NCBI RefSeq assembly: GCF_013035315.1
Contig: NZ_WQHP01000003.1
Coordinates: 186,001-250,000 of the forward strand
Reading direction: 5' to 3'
From: Ruegeria arenilitoris
GTDB taxonomy: Bacteria; Pseudomonadota; Alphaproteobacteria; Rhodobacterales; Rhodobacteraceae
DNA length: 64,000 nucleotides
Shown: positions 1-7,563 of the stretch, in pieces
Numbering within the stretch: the first letter of the stretch is position 1
Layout: every line of letters begins with the position of its first letter
Translations under genes and position numbers: made by a program
The notes under the pieces: model-generated
What the model saw: only the letters and a program-made list of their open reading frames with translations
Told to the model about the DNA's origin: nothing
The model's database searches: none

Positions 1-209
1 GGAACTGAATCCGCAGGCCAGTCAATAGTTGTCAACTTGTAGCCCTCAATAGGCGTTCCAAAAGGGATTGCCTCTGCGACGGCCACCACACTTACGATCG
101 TGGGATCCGCGGCCGCCTGGCTTTGCCGAAGCTGTTCTTGGGCCATCATCACAGCACCACCGGCCAGACCTACGCCCAAGATTGTCATCATCAGTGATTT
201 CACGCGCAT
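1..209 (-). CDS. cpaB: Flp pilus assembly protein CpaB (partial, C-terminal part outside window)
   Basis: The frame stays open from an ATG at 209 to the window edge, giving about 69 residues. They begin with a short hydrophobic signal/anchor (MRVKSLMMTILGVGLAGGAV), followed by a segment ending in VVAVAEAIPFGTPIEGYKL. That matches the start of the SAF domain of CpaB/RcpC, the periplasmic component of the Tad/Flp type IVb pilus machine. A Flp pilin gene lies just upstream on the same strand, which fits the usual pilin-(cpaA)-cpaB order. Only the N terminus is visible, so the family call rests on this segment plus context. Confidence 0.8.
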   Translation of the reverse strand, partial: MRVKSLMMTILGVGLAGGAVMMAQEQLRQSQAAADPTIVSVVAVAEAIPFGTPIEGYKLTTIDWPADSV

Positions 210-296
210 TGCATTCTCCAATACTCAGGGACATGGACCGATTTGCTGAACGCTCGATTAGGCATCGAGCAACAAAAAATCTGGTACTTTTGTTTG

Positions 297-324
297 CCTT
301 GCCCCCACAGAAACGGGGGCAAGG
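297..324 (-). terminator. Hairpin between pilin gene and cpaB
   Basis: A perfect 10-bp inverted repeat (CCTTGCCCCC / GGGGGCAAGG) with an 8-nt loop lies 20 bases past the pilin stop. No T-run follows on the minus strand. It may therefore act as a partial terminator or an mRNA-stabilising hairpin that keeps pilin transcript above cpaB transcript; this role is inferred. Confidence 0.55.
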
Positions 325-343
325 GCTTGTTTCGATCAAATGA

Positions 344-535
344 TCAATCCGCTGCAGGACGTGTCGCAGCTGTGTCGGCCGCTTCAAAGTTATTGAAAGT
401 TTCCGCGCCGAGGTCGGTCAGCACGAAGCCGCCAACCGCAATTGCGACAAACAGCGCGATGCCGTATTCAACCAGCGTTGCACCGCTTTCGTCGCGGCGA
501 AGACGCACGAAGATCTTACGAATTCCATTCAACAT
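344..535 (-). CDS. flp: Flp family type IVb pilin
   Basis: A 63-residue precursor. Residues 1-17 are a basic leader (IRKIFVRLRRDESG) followed by ATLVEYGIALFVAIAVGGFVL. This is the Flp prepilin signature: cleavage after Gly, a Glu five residues in, an adjacent Tyr, then a hydrophobic helix. Such subunits are processed by the CpaA/TadV peptidase and assembled into adhesive Tad pili. The gene precedes partial cpaB on the same strand, with a strong hairpin between them. The protein is typical in length for the family. Confidence 0.9.
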   Translation of the reverse strand: MLNGIRKIFVRLRRDESGATLVEYGIALFVAIAVGGFVLTDLGAETFNNFEAADTAATRPAAD

Positions 536-1127
536 AATATTTCTCCAGTCTGTTTTTTGACTATGCGCGAACCGCGCACAGACTCGAGGTTTTCCCCCTA
601 GCCTTCTGGATTCGTAGCAAGGCCAGGCCGTAGCGCCGTCCCCTCAAACAGAAAAAATTTCCCGTTAAAAGTGTTTTCTTTTTCAGAATCTGCGGTTTCC
701 AAGAGGGCATTCTTCAGTGCAGGAGTACAGGTTTGTATCCAACTTCATGCAATTTGGACCCAGGGCTTTATACTTCCAAAAAATTCCGTATTCGGACAGA
801 TACGGTTAAATCCACGCAGGAATTTTCGCACAAAATTTAATAAGAATTCGAATAACCCTCAACATGCGGAGCGGCAATCAGAAAAGAGTGTAAGTGCATT
901 TATACCGTCAAAAAAAATCAAAAAACAGAGCTACGGTTACCGAAAGGCAATCCCACAATACAGACCGAAATAGCCACCACGGTTTCTTATATGATGTGAC
1001 GAGCAGAACACTCGACCTCACTAGGTTCGGAATACCCAACATTCGCAAGATGTTCGGCACTCAGTGAGCCAATGGATGCGCCATCAGGAAGCTAACTTCA
1101 CATAAAAACAAGTCCGGCCGAAATGAG
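536..1127. other. Intergenic region without a convincing gene
   Basis: This AT-rich spacer separates the pilin gene from the CtrA-like cluster. The short open frames here lack ribosome binding sites and show no recognisable protein features. The pilin promoter should lie near its left end, but I could not place -35/-10 boxes with confidence. Confidence 0.5.
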
Positions 1128-1179
1128 GTTAAACTTAAGTTTAACGCTAGATTAACAGATTGTTTTTGTTAAGTTAACC
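1128..1179 (+). promoter_or_regulatory. Cluster of CtrA-like binding sites
   Basis: A perfect 18-bp palindrome GTTAAACTTAAGTTTAAC occupies 1128-1145. It overlaps a full TTAA-N7-TTAA at 1141-1155, the consensus of the alphaproteobacterial response regulator CtrA. A further TTAAGTTAACC lies at 1169-1179. The cluster is about 70-120 bases upstream of the small gene at 1251. CtrA commonly controls motility and pilus genes in this order, and a Flp locus lies to the left. Binding is inferred from sequence only. Confidence 0.6.
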
Positions 1180-1250
1180 CATAGTCCTTCATACTGCTTG
1201 CAGACGAGTGTTGTTAAGTTGTTTTTCCTAACTTTCCAGGAGGGGGATAC

Positions 1251-1448
1251 ATGAACAAGACGATCGCAAAGCATGTCGCTAAAAATAAGCAGACTTCTCG
1301 ATTGCACCCACCTCTGAAGTTGCTGGAGGAACAAAGACTCACGTGCCAACCTAAGTGTGCCAACTTTCCTCCGGTAGACGAAGCCTTTTTTGAGATAGCG
1401 CATCATAAGTGGCTCCTAGCGGCTAATAAAAAGCTCTCAGAAACCTAA
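1251..1448 (+). CDS. Small basic protein of unknown function
   Basis: A 65-residue frame starts with ATG 5 bases after a very strong Shine-Dalgarno (AGGAGGGGG). The product is Lys/His-rich with two Cys, has no membrane segment or signal peptide, and matches no family I recognise. Support for it being real comes from the ribosome binding site, the CtrA-like cluster upstream and a hairpin immediately after the stop. Against it is the lack of a recognisable domain. It may be a small regulatory or DNA-associated protein, but no function is assigned. Confidence 0.5.
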   Translation: MNKTIAKHVAKNKQTSRLHPPLKLLEEQRLTCQPKCANFPPVDEAFFEIAHHKWLLAANKKLSET

Positions 1449-1449
1449 A

Positions 1450-1484
1450 TTTCCACCCCTGAATGCTCGAGTGGAAACTGTGCT
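1450..1484 (+). terminator. Weak terminator-like hairpin
   Basis: TTTCCAC (1450-1456) and GTGGAAA (1471-1477) form a 7-bp stem directly after the stop of the 1251 gene. A short TTTT follows a few bases on. A second GC-rich pair (GCCCCG / CGGGGC) occurs near 1526-1553. Confidence 0.4.
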
Positions 1485-1646
1485 TTTCGTAAAAATCATA
1501 AGGGTGCGAAAATTGCTCAATTTCGCCCCGCCCTCACTTCAATTTTCGGGGCTATTTACTGAGCCCACATGCATTCTCAGCAAATAGCACCGCCTTTTGA
1601 ATCGAATAAATACGGTAGCGTATTATTCTACCTATGATTGATATCA

Positions 1647-2762
1647 TTAAAGACCCAACAAGGCCTTCACGGCAGCCTCCACTTCATCCGTGACCGGTTT
1701 GTTGGCGGCCGCTTCAAGCGTTTCCCGTTCAAGAAGTTCCTGATCCTCGACCTGCTCTGACAGGTCCGCAATTTCTTCAACCGTCTCTTCATACTCGACG
1801 GCGGATCTTCGTTCTTCTCTCAGATCTCTCGCTACATCGACCGACTCCGCCAAATCTTCCTTGGCCTGATTAAGCTCATCTTCGAGCGATGGATCAGTTT
1901 CGAACGCCTCTTGAAGTTCCTCGACGCGCTCTCTGTCTTCGCGAACGTCGGCCAATGCGTCCTTCAGGTCATCTTCGATCTCTGACAGAGGTCTTTCAGG
2001 CTCGTCCAGCCCAGCGAGAAACTCTTCCTTATCCGCCAGGTCGTCTCGCAGTTCGTCACCTTCAAGAACCGTATCGCGGTAAGTGGCAATTCGGCCAACG
2101 CGTGAGTTCGGTGAGGCATTCTGCAATGCGGTTTCACTGGCATGGGCGGCATTCAAAGCACCCAGCTCGGACGGATGGGCCCCGAGGATGTATGCCATCT
2201 CATGGCGCGTGGTCCGGGCTGCAGGCCTGGTCGAGGTCGTGACCAATGTCTGCCTCTCAACTGCGCGGCGTACTTTGGTTGTGTTGGTTGTTTGAGTTTG
2301 AGCTCTGGCGAGCTTTTGTCTGGCTTTCTTTCCACCAAAAGCCTGTTTTAAGGACAGTTCAACGCGTTTAAGCACATTGTTTCCCGAACGGGTCGATTTT
2401 GAACGCTCACGATTGGAGTTGCCAGCAAAGGACTTCCGACTTTTCTGCTGCGCAGCGCTATTCCCGGCTACGGACTTCGACTTACCGTTGCCTTGTCCAA
2501 AGCCCTTGCCCCCAGCATTGCCTTTGGCTTCACGGCTGTCATTTCCATTACCGCCGGAGTTTCCGTTACCACCAGAATTTCCGTTGCCGTTGCCGTTACC
2601 GCCGGAGTTTCCGTTCCCATTCCCGCCGCCATTTCCGTTTCCTTTGCCTTCCTTGGCAACAACGACGTCAGGGGCCGCAACAGTTGAGACAACTGCCACG
2701 CCCCCCAAAAGGGCGATCACGATGGTAGTTGCTTTAAGAAAGCAGGACGACTTAACTTCCAT
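1647..2762 (-). CDS. Exported Asn/Gly-repeat protein with C-terminal coiled coil
   Basis: About 371 residues from the ATG at 2762, preceded by GGGAGGAGTG. Residues 1-40 form a signal peptide or N-terminal anchor (ATTIVIALLGGVAVVS). Residues 45-85 are low-complexity GNGNGGGN/GNGNSGGN. A basic Ser/Asn/Lys segment follows to about 170. The C-terminal 130 residues are highly charged and Glu-rich, with heptad-like Leu/Val spacing (EDDLKDALADVREDRERVEELQ), typical of a coiled coil. The gene is divergent from a second exported protein carrying the same GNGNSGGN repeat and from a two-component system. The repeats suggest an extracellular or cell-surface role. I recognise no family. Confidence 0.75.
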   Translation of the reverse strand: MEVKSSCFLKATTIVIALLGGVAVVSTVAAPDVVVAKEGKGNGNGGGNGNGNSGGNGNGNGNSGGNGNSGGNGNDSREAKGNAGGKGFGQGNGKSKSVAGNSAAQQKSRKSFAGNSNRERSKSTRSGNNVLKRVELSLKQAFGGKKARQKLARAQTQTTNTTKVRRAVERQTLVTTSTRPAARTTRHEMAYILGAHPSELGALNAAHASETALQNASPNSRVGRIATYRDTVLEGDELRDDLADKEEFLAGLDEPERPLSEIEDDLKDALADVREDRERVEELQEAFETDPSLEDELNQAKEDLAESVDVARDLREERRSAVEYEETVEEIADLSEQVEDQELLERETLEAAANKPVTDEVEAAVKALLGL

Positions 2763-2957
2763 CACTCCTCCCAATGCCTAAATAGGACCTTTTTTCTCTT
2801 CTATTCTCTCACCCCAACAGGCGGTTGAAGCGAATCATCAAACAACCTCACTAGTTGACCGCAACCAAGATGAACGACCGAGAAATTGGCTGTTCATCTG
2901 GGGTTCACGTTGAAACAGGTAGAATTTGATCGGATTTTTTTTGTGCAAACAGAGTCG

Positions 2958-3671
2958 ATGAAAACCTTCTTAATCCTTGCCTGCCTGTTGTCCCTGCTCG
3001 TTGCGGGTGATGCGCATGCCGACGCTCAAGAGTTGCGGCAGTCGGAGCTGCGCAAGGCAACTACGTCCGGACAGGCCATCCGCCTGAACCGGGTCATCAA
3101 AGGCGTTGAGAGGGTTTTCGGCGGCACTCCGGTTGATGCGCGGGCCTTCAAGACCGATGAGATTTTCTATCGCATTCTGGTCAAAAAACCTGATGGAGTG
3201 ATCCAGAGCGTCATTGTCAACGCGAAGACGGGCATAGTGGTTTCAAACCGATCAAGTGTCGGGCGCCAAATCTCAAGGGCCGCGCAGAACTCGGCTGGCA
3301 GCGTCAAAAGCACGACTTCGTTTTTTCAAAACAGCAACAGGAACTCCAACGCCTTTGGAAGCAGGAGCAACTCGGGCAACAGAGGAAACTCTGGCGAGGG
3401 TGGCAATGGTAACTCTGGTGGCAACGGGAACGGCAACTCCGGCGGCAACGGGAACGGGAATTCCGGTGGCAACGGGAACGGGAATTCCGGTGGCAACGGG
3501 AACGGAAACTCTGGCGGCAACGGGAACGGCAACTCCGGTGGAAACGGGAACGGCAACTCCGGCGGGAACGGGAACGGCAATTCCGGTGGCAACGGGAACG
3601 GCAACTCTGGTGGTAATGGGAACGGGAACGCTGGTGGAAACGGGAACGGAAATGGCCAAGAGAACCGATAA
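2958..3671 (+). CDS. Exported PepSY-like protein with GNGNSGGN tandem repeats
   Basis: Start taken at ATG 2958, which begins a clear signal peptide (MKTFLILACLLSLLVAGDAHA); an upstream in-frame ATG would bury it. The product has 237 residues. Residues 45-95 resemble a PepSY domain, ending in EIFYRILVKKPDGVIQSVIV and NAKTGIVV. The C terminus is ten copies of an 8-residue NSGGNGNG unit. A two-component response regulator and kinase follow after 56 bases on the same strand. A small PepSY protein next to a PhoP/PhoQ-like pair is a common arrangement, in which the PepSY protein may act as periplasmic partner or target. The long repeat tail is unusual. Confidence 0.75.
   Translation: MKTFLILACLLSLLVAGDAHADAQELRQSELRKATTSGQAIRLNRVIKGVERVFGGTPVDARAFKTDEIFYRILVKKPDGVIQSVIVNAKTGIVVSNRSSVGRQISRAAQNSAGSVKSTTSFFQNSNRNSNAFGSRSNSGNRGNSGEGGNGNSGGNGNGNSGGNGNGNSGGNGNGNSGGNGNGNSGGNGNGNSGGNGNGNSGGNGNGNSGGNGNGNSGGNGNGNAGGNGNGNGQENR
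3411..3650 (+). repeat. Ten tandem 24-bp units encoding NSGGNGNG
   Basis: The stretch is exactly ten 24-bp units of the form AAYTCYGGYGGNAACGGGAACGGN, translated as nine NSGGNGNG and one NAGGNGNG. Wobble positions vary between units while the peptide is nearly constant. This suggests selection on the protein repeat rather than very recent slippage. Unit length keeps the frame, so copy-number change would alter tail length without breaking the gene. Confidence 0.9.
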
Positions 3672-3727
3672 GAAAACAAGAAAAAATGGTTCTTTCACCC
3701 CGGCACAACTGATTATAGTTTCTTGAT

Positions 3728-4387
3728 ATGAGAATATTGCTGGCAGAAGACGAGCCTCACCTTTGCAACCAGATAAAGTGGTTGCTTATTGCCGAAGGCA
3801 GAGTGGTGGATGTTGTCCACAACGGAACTGAGGCGTTGCATTTAGGGTCAACAGAACCTTACGACGTCATTATCCTGGATATCGGATTACCAGAGCGGGA
3901 CGGCATATCCGTTCTACGAGAATGGCGCTCTGCCGGCATTTCAACACCTGTGCTCATCCTTACTGCCCGGGACGGTTGGAGCGAACGGGTCGACGGGTTG
4001 GATGCTGGCGCGGACGACTACATGGTCAAGCCCTTTCACCTACCGGAACTTGCAGCCCGTGTTCGCGCCATACTTCGACGCCAAAGTGGCCAGCTGAACC
4101 CAGTCATCGAGATTGGCAACGTTTCTCTTGATTCCAGGACAGGACGCGTTTCACTGGATGGCTTGCCCGTCAATCTGACCGCTCAAGAGATCGCAGTCCT
4201 AACTTACCTTGCCCACAACGCCGGCCGCCTTGTTTCACGGACAGAACTTTCCGAGCATATCTATGAATATGACGGCGATCGGGACTCGAATACGATTGCG
4301 GTGTTCATCAATCGACTGCGCAAGAAGCTGGGCCCCGACGTGATAACCACGGTCAGGGGACGCGGTTACAGGATCGACGCGATCTGA
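3728..4387 (+). CDS. OmpR/PhoP-family response regulator
   Basis: 219 residues. An N-terminal receiver (1-115) has the acidic pocket ED(7-8), phosphoacceptor Asp51 (IILDIGLP), the T-A of LTARD and Lys of MVKPF. The C-terminal winged helix (about 125-218) ends in the family's TVRGRGYRI. It lies 56 bases after the PepSY-repeat gene and shares its last base with the kinase ATG (4387), so the two are translationally coupled. Likely target promoters are the two divergent repeat-protein genes next door; this is inferred from context. Confidence 0.93.
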   Translation: MRILLAEDEPHLCNQIKWLLIAEGRVVDVVHNGTEALHLGSTEPYDVIILDIGLPERDGISVLREWRSAGISTPVLILTARDGWSERVDGLDAGADDYMVKPFHLPELAARVRAILRRQSGQLNPVIEIGNVSLDSRTGRVSLDGLPVNLTAQEIAVLTYLAHNAGRLVSRTELSEHIYEYDGDRDSNTIAVFINRLRKKLGPDVITTVRGRGYRIDAI

Positions 4388-5727
4388 TGTTATCTTTGCG
4401 GCAACGGGCCCTGCTAGGTGGCATCGCTTCCGGGGCTGTTTCTGTAGCGATCGGAACGATTGCCGTCTTTTCGATCATCGACACCAGGATTTCGGCGCAA
4501 TTCGACAAAACTCTCGAGGATCGCCATACGCAAGTCGTTGTAGCTCTGAGCACCACTACTCAGAACCCAGCGGCACTTGGCAATTTCCTATATGACCCAG
4601 CGTATGGGGTGCCATTTTCAGGGCGTTATTGGCAGGTCACAAGTAGCGACGGAGAGATTTTCGCCTCGGCTTCGCTGTTTGACGAAGTCATAGCCGAGCC
4701 AGGCAATTCCGCAGATGGTGGCGTGATCTGGAATACGCCGGGACCAGATGATGAATTGGTGCGCAGCGCGTATCAGAAGATCACATACGATGACGGTACG
4801 GTCTGGGGCGTCAGTGTTGCTGAAAGTCAGCTCCAACTCATCGCCGAAAGGCGTTCTGCCCAAAGAAGCCTGCTGTCGGTGTTCGCGCTGGTCGGCGTTA
4901 TCGGAATCGCCAGTTCGCTACTTTTGCTCTCGGCCATCAGAAGACCGCTACAAAAACTGCAGGCGGATGTCGCGCAGCGCTGGGACAGCGAGGAAGATCT
5001 GAGGCCAACGGACTACCCCGACGAGGTTGCCCCTCTCGTCGAGGATTTGAACCAACTCTTGCATCGCAATCGGGATATCGTTTCCGGGTCTCGCAGGCAG
5101 GCTGCGGATTTGGCTCATGCGTTAAAAACACCCGCGTCGATATTGCGAAACGAATTGATGACCTTGTCCCAAGAAGGTGCGTCGACATCCGTGGCACAAG
5201 AAGCCGTCGACCGGATAGAAGCCCAGCTCGGTCGCTCGCTCGCGCGGATGCGAGCGGCAAACACCGCCGAACTGACCCATTCACGCACCAACCTGACCCA
5301 TTCCATCCAAAGGCTGGCTAAGCTCTTTTCAATTGTGGCCGAGCGTGACGGCAAAGAGCTCGTGGTCGACTGTGCCGCGACACTGTGGGTTCGAATGGAC
5401 GCCCAGGACATTGAGGAAGTCATTGGCAATCTTTTGGACAACGCGTTCAAGTGGAGCAGACAGAAGGTAATCCTGACAGCTCAGTATAAAGACGGGGACA
5501 TAGAATTGCGTGTCGAAGATGATGGCCCTGGCGTTCCTGAAAAAGAACATCGAGAAGCGCTACGCTCGGGTGGTCGGTTGGATACCTCGGTTGCCGGAAC
5601 AGGGTTGGGCCTTGCAATCACCGTAGATCTTTTAAACGCATATGGCGCGAAACTTGTTCTCGGAAGCTCAGATGTTCTCGGTGGATTGGAGAGCAGTGTT
5701 TTTATTCCGTCAAGCCAAGTAGTCTGA
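4387..5727 (+). CDS. PhoQ/QseC-like sensor histidine kinase
   Basis: 446 residues. A first membrane helix (about 8-30) is followed by a periplasmic loop of some 130 residues. The second helix (SLLSVFALVGVIGIASSLLLL, about 158-180) leads to a HAMP-like linker. The H-box is DLAHALKTP with His244. The N-box is GNLLDNAFKWS, and the ATP lid motifs are DDGPGVP and GTGLGLAI. Everything needed for autophosphorylation and transfer to the preceding response regulator is present. The periplasmic loop has no motif that reveals the ligand. Confidence 0.93.
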   Translation: MLSLRQRALLGGIASGAVSVAIGTIAVFSIIDTRISAQFDKTLEDRHTQVVVALSTTTQNPAALGNFLYDPAYGVPFSGRYWQVTSSDGEIFASASLFDEVIAEPGNSADGGVIWNTPGPDDELVRSAYQKITYDDGTVWGVSVAESQLQLIAERRSAQRSLLSVFALVGVIGIASSLLLLSAIRRPLQKLQADVAQRWDSEEDLRPTDYPDEVAPLVEDLNQLLHRNRDIVSGSRRQAADLAHALKTPASILRNELMTLSQEGASTSVAQEAVDRIEAQLGRSLARMRAANTAELTHSRTNLTHSIQRLAKLFSIVAERDGKELVVDCAATLWVRMDAQDIEEVIGNLLDNAFKWSRQKVILTAQYKDGDIELRVEDDGPGVPEKEHREALRSGGRLDTSVAGTGLGLAITVDLLNAYGAKLVLGSSDVLGGLESSVFIPSSQVV

Positions 5728-6292
5728 TATTTAGTTGTATTTTCTCCAACTTTGCTCGACAGGTCCAATTAGTTTGTGACGCTCTTTGAGCGTTCGCTGA
5801 CACGCCAACACCAACTCCAATCGAGTTCGCAGCAAGTTAATTTAGTTTGCTAAAGTCTATTTGGCTTGATCGCCTCGACATCTGTAGAACAAGTGTGGCT
5901 CATGCCTTTTCAACTTATTACGCCGTAAAATGTGTTGAAAGTGCCTGTATATTTTTGGTCTACCTGAAAATCGATTACTAAAGGCCCCAGGTCCTCTAGA
6001 ATTCTTAGCCTACTCCGACAGCGCATTCGAGAACGCTTCGTTGGTGCGGAACCATAGAGCCAAAAAGCTGATGCTATGATAACGATGCCAGACCACAAGC
6101 CTAAAACAGAAAAATACAATACACTAGGTCACAAGCATAAATTTGCTGAAAGACGTAGGGTTCGAGAAACCCGATCAAACAATGGGCCGCGCAATTTTCG
6201 CGCACCGCGATTCGTATGTCCGGCCGCCTCTAGGGTGAAGAAGTTTGATTTATATTGTCTGGCTTTGAAGCAATACGCTAAGCTAAAAAAAA
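5728..6292. other. Intergenic region, possible small membrane ORF
   Basis: A small hairpin (ACGCTC-TTT-GAGCGT, 5779-5793) may help end the kinase transcript. On the minus strand, 5910-6119 could encode 69 residues starting MYFSVLGLWSGIVIIASAFW, i.e. one membrane helix and a basic tail. It has no convincing ribosome binding site and no recognisable family. Nothing else is seen. Confidence 0.3.
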
Positions 6293-6295
6293 TGG

Positions 6296-6378
6296 TGCGG
6301 GCGGTGGGACTCGAACCCACACGGGCATACGCCCTTCAGATTTTAAGTCTGATATGTCTACCATTCCATCACGCCCGC
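6296..6378 (-). tRNA. tRNA-Leu (TAA anticodon)
   Basis: The minus strand starts GCGGGCG and ends CGCCCGC plus discriminator A. CCA is genome-encoded at 6293-6295. The anticodon stem-loop is CAGAC-TTAAAA-TCTG with anticodon TAA. The T-arm is GGGTTCGAGTCCC, and the long variable arm typical of leucine tRNAs is present (GGGCGTATGCCC). Confidence 0.95.
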
Positions 6379-6615
6379 TCTAACGTGGCAGGCCGCTGTT
6401 GGGCCTGAAAATCTCAGTAAGTCGATTAGACCATGAATACAATCTGTTTCGCCGAGTAAAGGCCTTTTTCAGGAGTTCTTCGCAGTACCGCGCATCCTCT
6501 TATCGCGCGACGAAACAGGTCGCACTCATACGCACGCAAGGGTTGCGCAGCGCTTGCGTCAACGGCGCCCAGTCGCTAACCCTTTCTCATAGTGAACGAG
6601 AGTTTGAGCTTCGTC

Positions 6616-6936
6616 GTGAGCACTGAATACAAGTTTTTTCAGGATCGCGTCGCGCAGATCAACCAACGCTCAGAACAATCAGCCAGCACAACCCCGAGGC
6701 CCAGAACGGCAACGATCTGGCAACGTCTAGCCTAGCCAGAAGCGTTTATTACAGCATTTGTTGTAGGCGTGATAGTGGTGTTCCTGACCCGCTGCATACA
6801 GTTTCTGTCAGTTGGGGTCCCTGAGCCCGGCATGATGAGCACACAGGACTTTAGCGGAATAGTCCTGGCCAGCATGGCTGGCATCGTCAACTCAAAGTTC
6901 CTGTGGGAAAAGAAAGGAGAATCCGCAGGTGCCTGA
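6616..6936 (+). pseudogene. Broken small membrane-protein gene (one internal TAG)
   Basis: Reading from GTG 6616 (or GTG 6592) gives MSTEYKFFQDRVAQINQRSE and continues in frame to 6936, with a single TAG at 6733-6735 (codon 40). After the stop the frame encodes an obvious membrane helix (FITAFVVGVIVVFLTRC) and a polar tail ending WEKKGESAGA. Length and layout resemble small single-helix proteins of phages and integrative elements, but I cannot name a family. Both halves are short, so the gene is easily missed. Probably a remnant. Confidence 0.45.
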
Positions 6937-6984
6937 ACTGTCAGTGTTCCGCTAACCCTCTTTGCCTTCCACAACTTTTTCTGA

Positions 6985-7098
6985 CAGTACCCTATACAGT
7001 GCGAACGTATCTACAACGAGCACTGGGTCGAGTTCATGCAGCGGCTAAACGAACCTTCCAGCCTTGATATCTTTGGCTTAACCATGGGCCTAACCTGA
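6985..7098 (+). pseudogene. Short gene fragment without start codon
   Basis: A 37-residue open stretch reads CERIYNEHWVEFMQRLNEP then SSLDIFGLTMGLT. It has protein-like composition, is bounded on the left by a TGA and has no start codon. It follows the broken membrane gene by 48 bases on the same strand. It is presented as a probable 5'-truncated remnant of the same lost element; no function is known. Confidence 0.3.
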
Positions 7099-7563
7099 AA
7101 TACGCCCTTACCGCGCCGCGGCCTTTTAAAACCGAATACGGACTAAAACCACAATTGTCCAAACCCTTTCGGAAACGGGCAAACTTGTAACTCAGCGGGA
7201 AAGTTGGTGACTACACGGAATACATAAATTAAAACAAGTACATACTTTCAATTTTTGTTATATTCAAACACACTACACGATACCCCGAATGGTACCCCAC
7301 AATGGCAAAATTGCCTCGTTTGCTTTTGCAGTGTATTTGCCACGACCCTTCAACATTTAGAGGCCAATTTTTACCTCGAACACATCTAAGCCCTCAAAAA
7401 CCAGTCGTTCGTATGATACGAGCATTGCGATCAATCTCGCAGCGAGCCAGCTTCATAGGTTTGAACATTGAATGCAGCCATCTGATCATTCGCTTATGTG
7501 TGCGTTAATGACCGCTAAGTGAACGAAGCGGCCATCCGTTCTCCTGCGGCAATAAATACGGTT
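7099..7563. other. AT-rich intergenic region with no convincing gene
   Basis: Contains the near-repeat GATACCCCGAATGGTACCCC at about 7280-7299, just before an ATG reading MAKLPRLLLQ. That frame runs 68 codons (7302-7508) but has no ribosome binding site and no recognisable domain. Overall it looks like degraded DNA. Confidence 0.4.

Noticed and set aside
671..973. Open frame of 100 codons near the pilin gene
   Set aside because: No ribosome binding site, odd composition and no protein features.
3411..3650. Regular repeats as a CRISPR array
   Set aside because: Units are 24 bp, in frame, contiguous with no spacers, and code for a peptide repeat.
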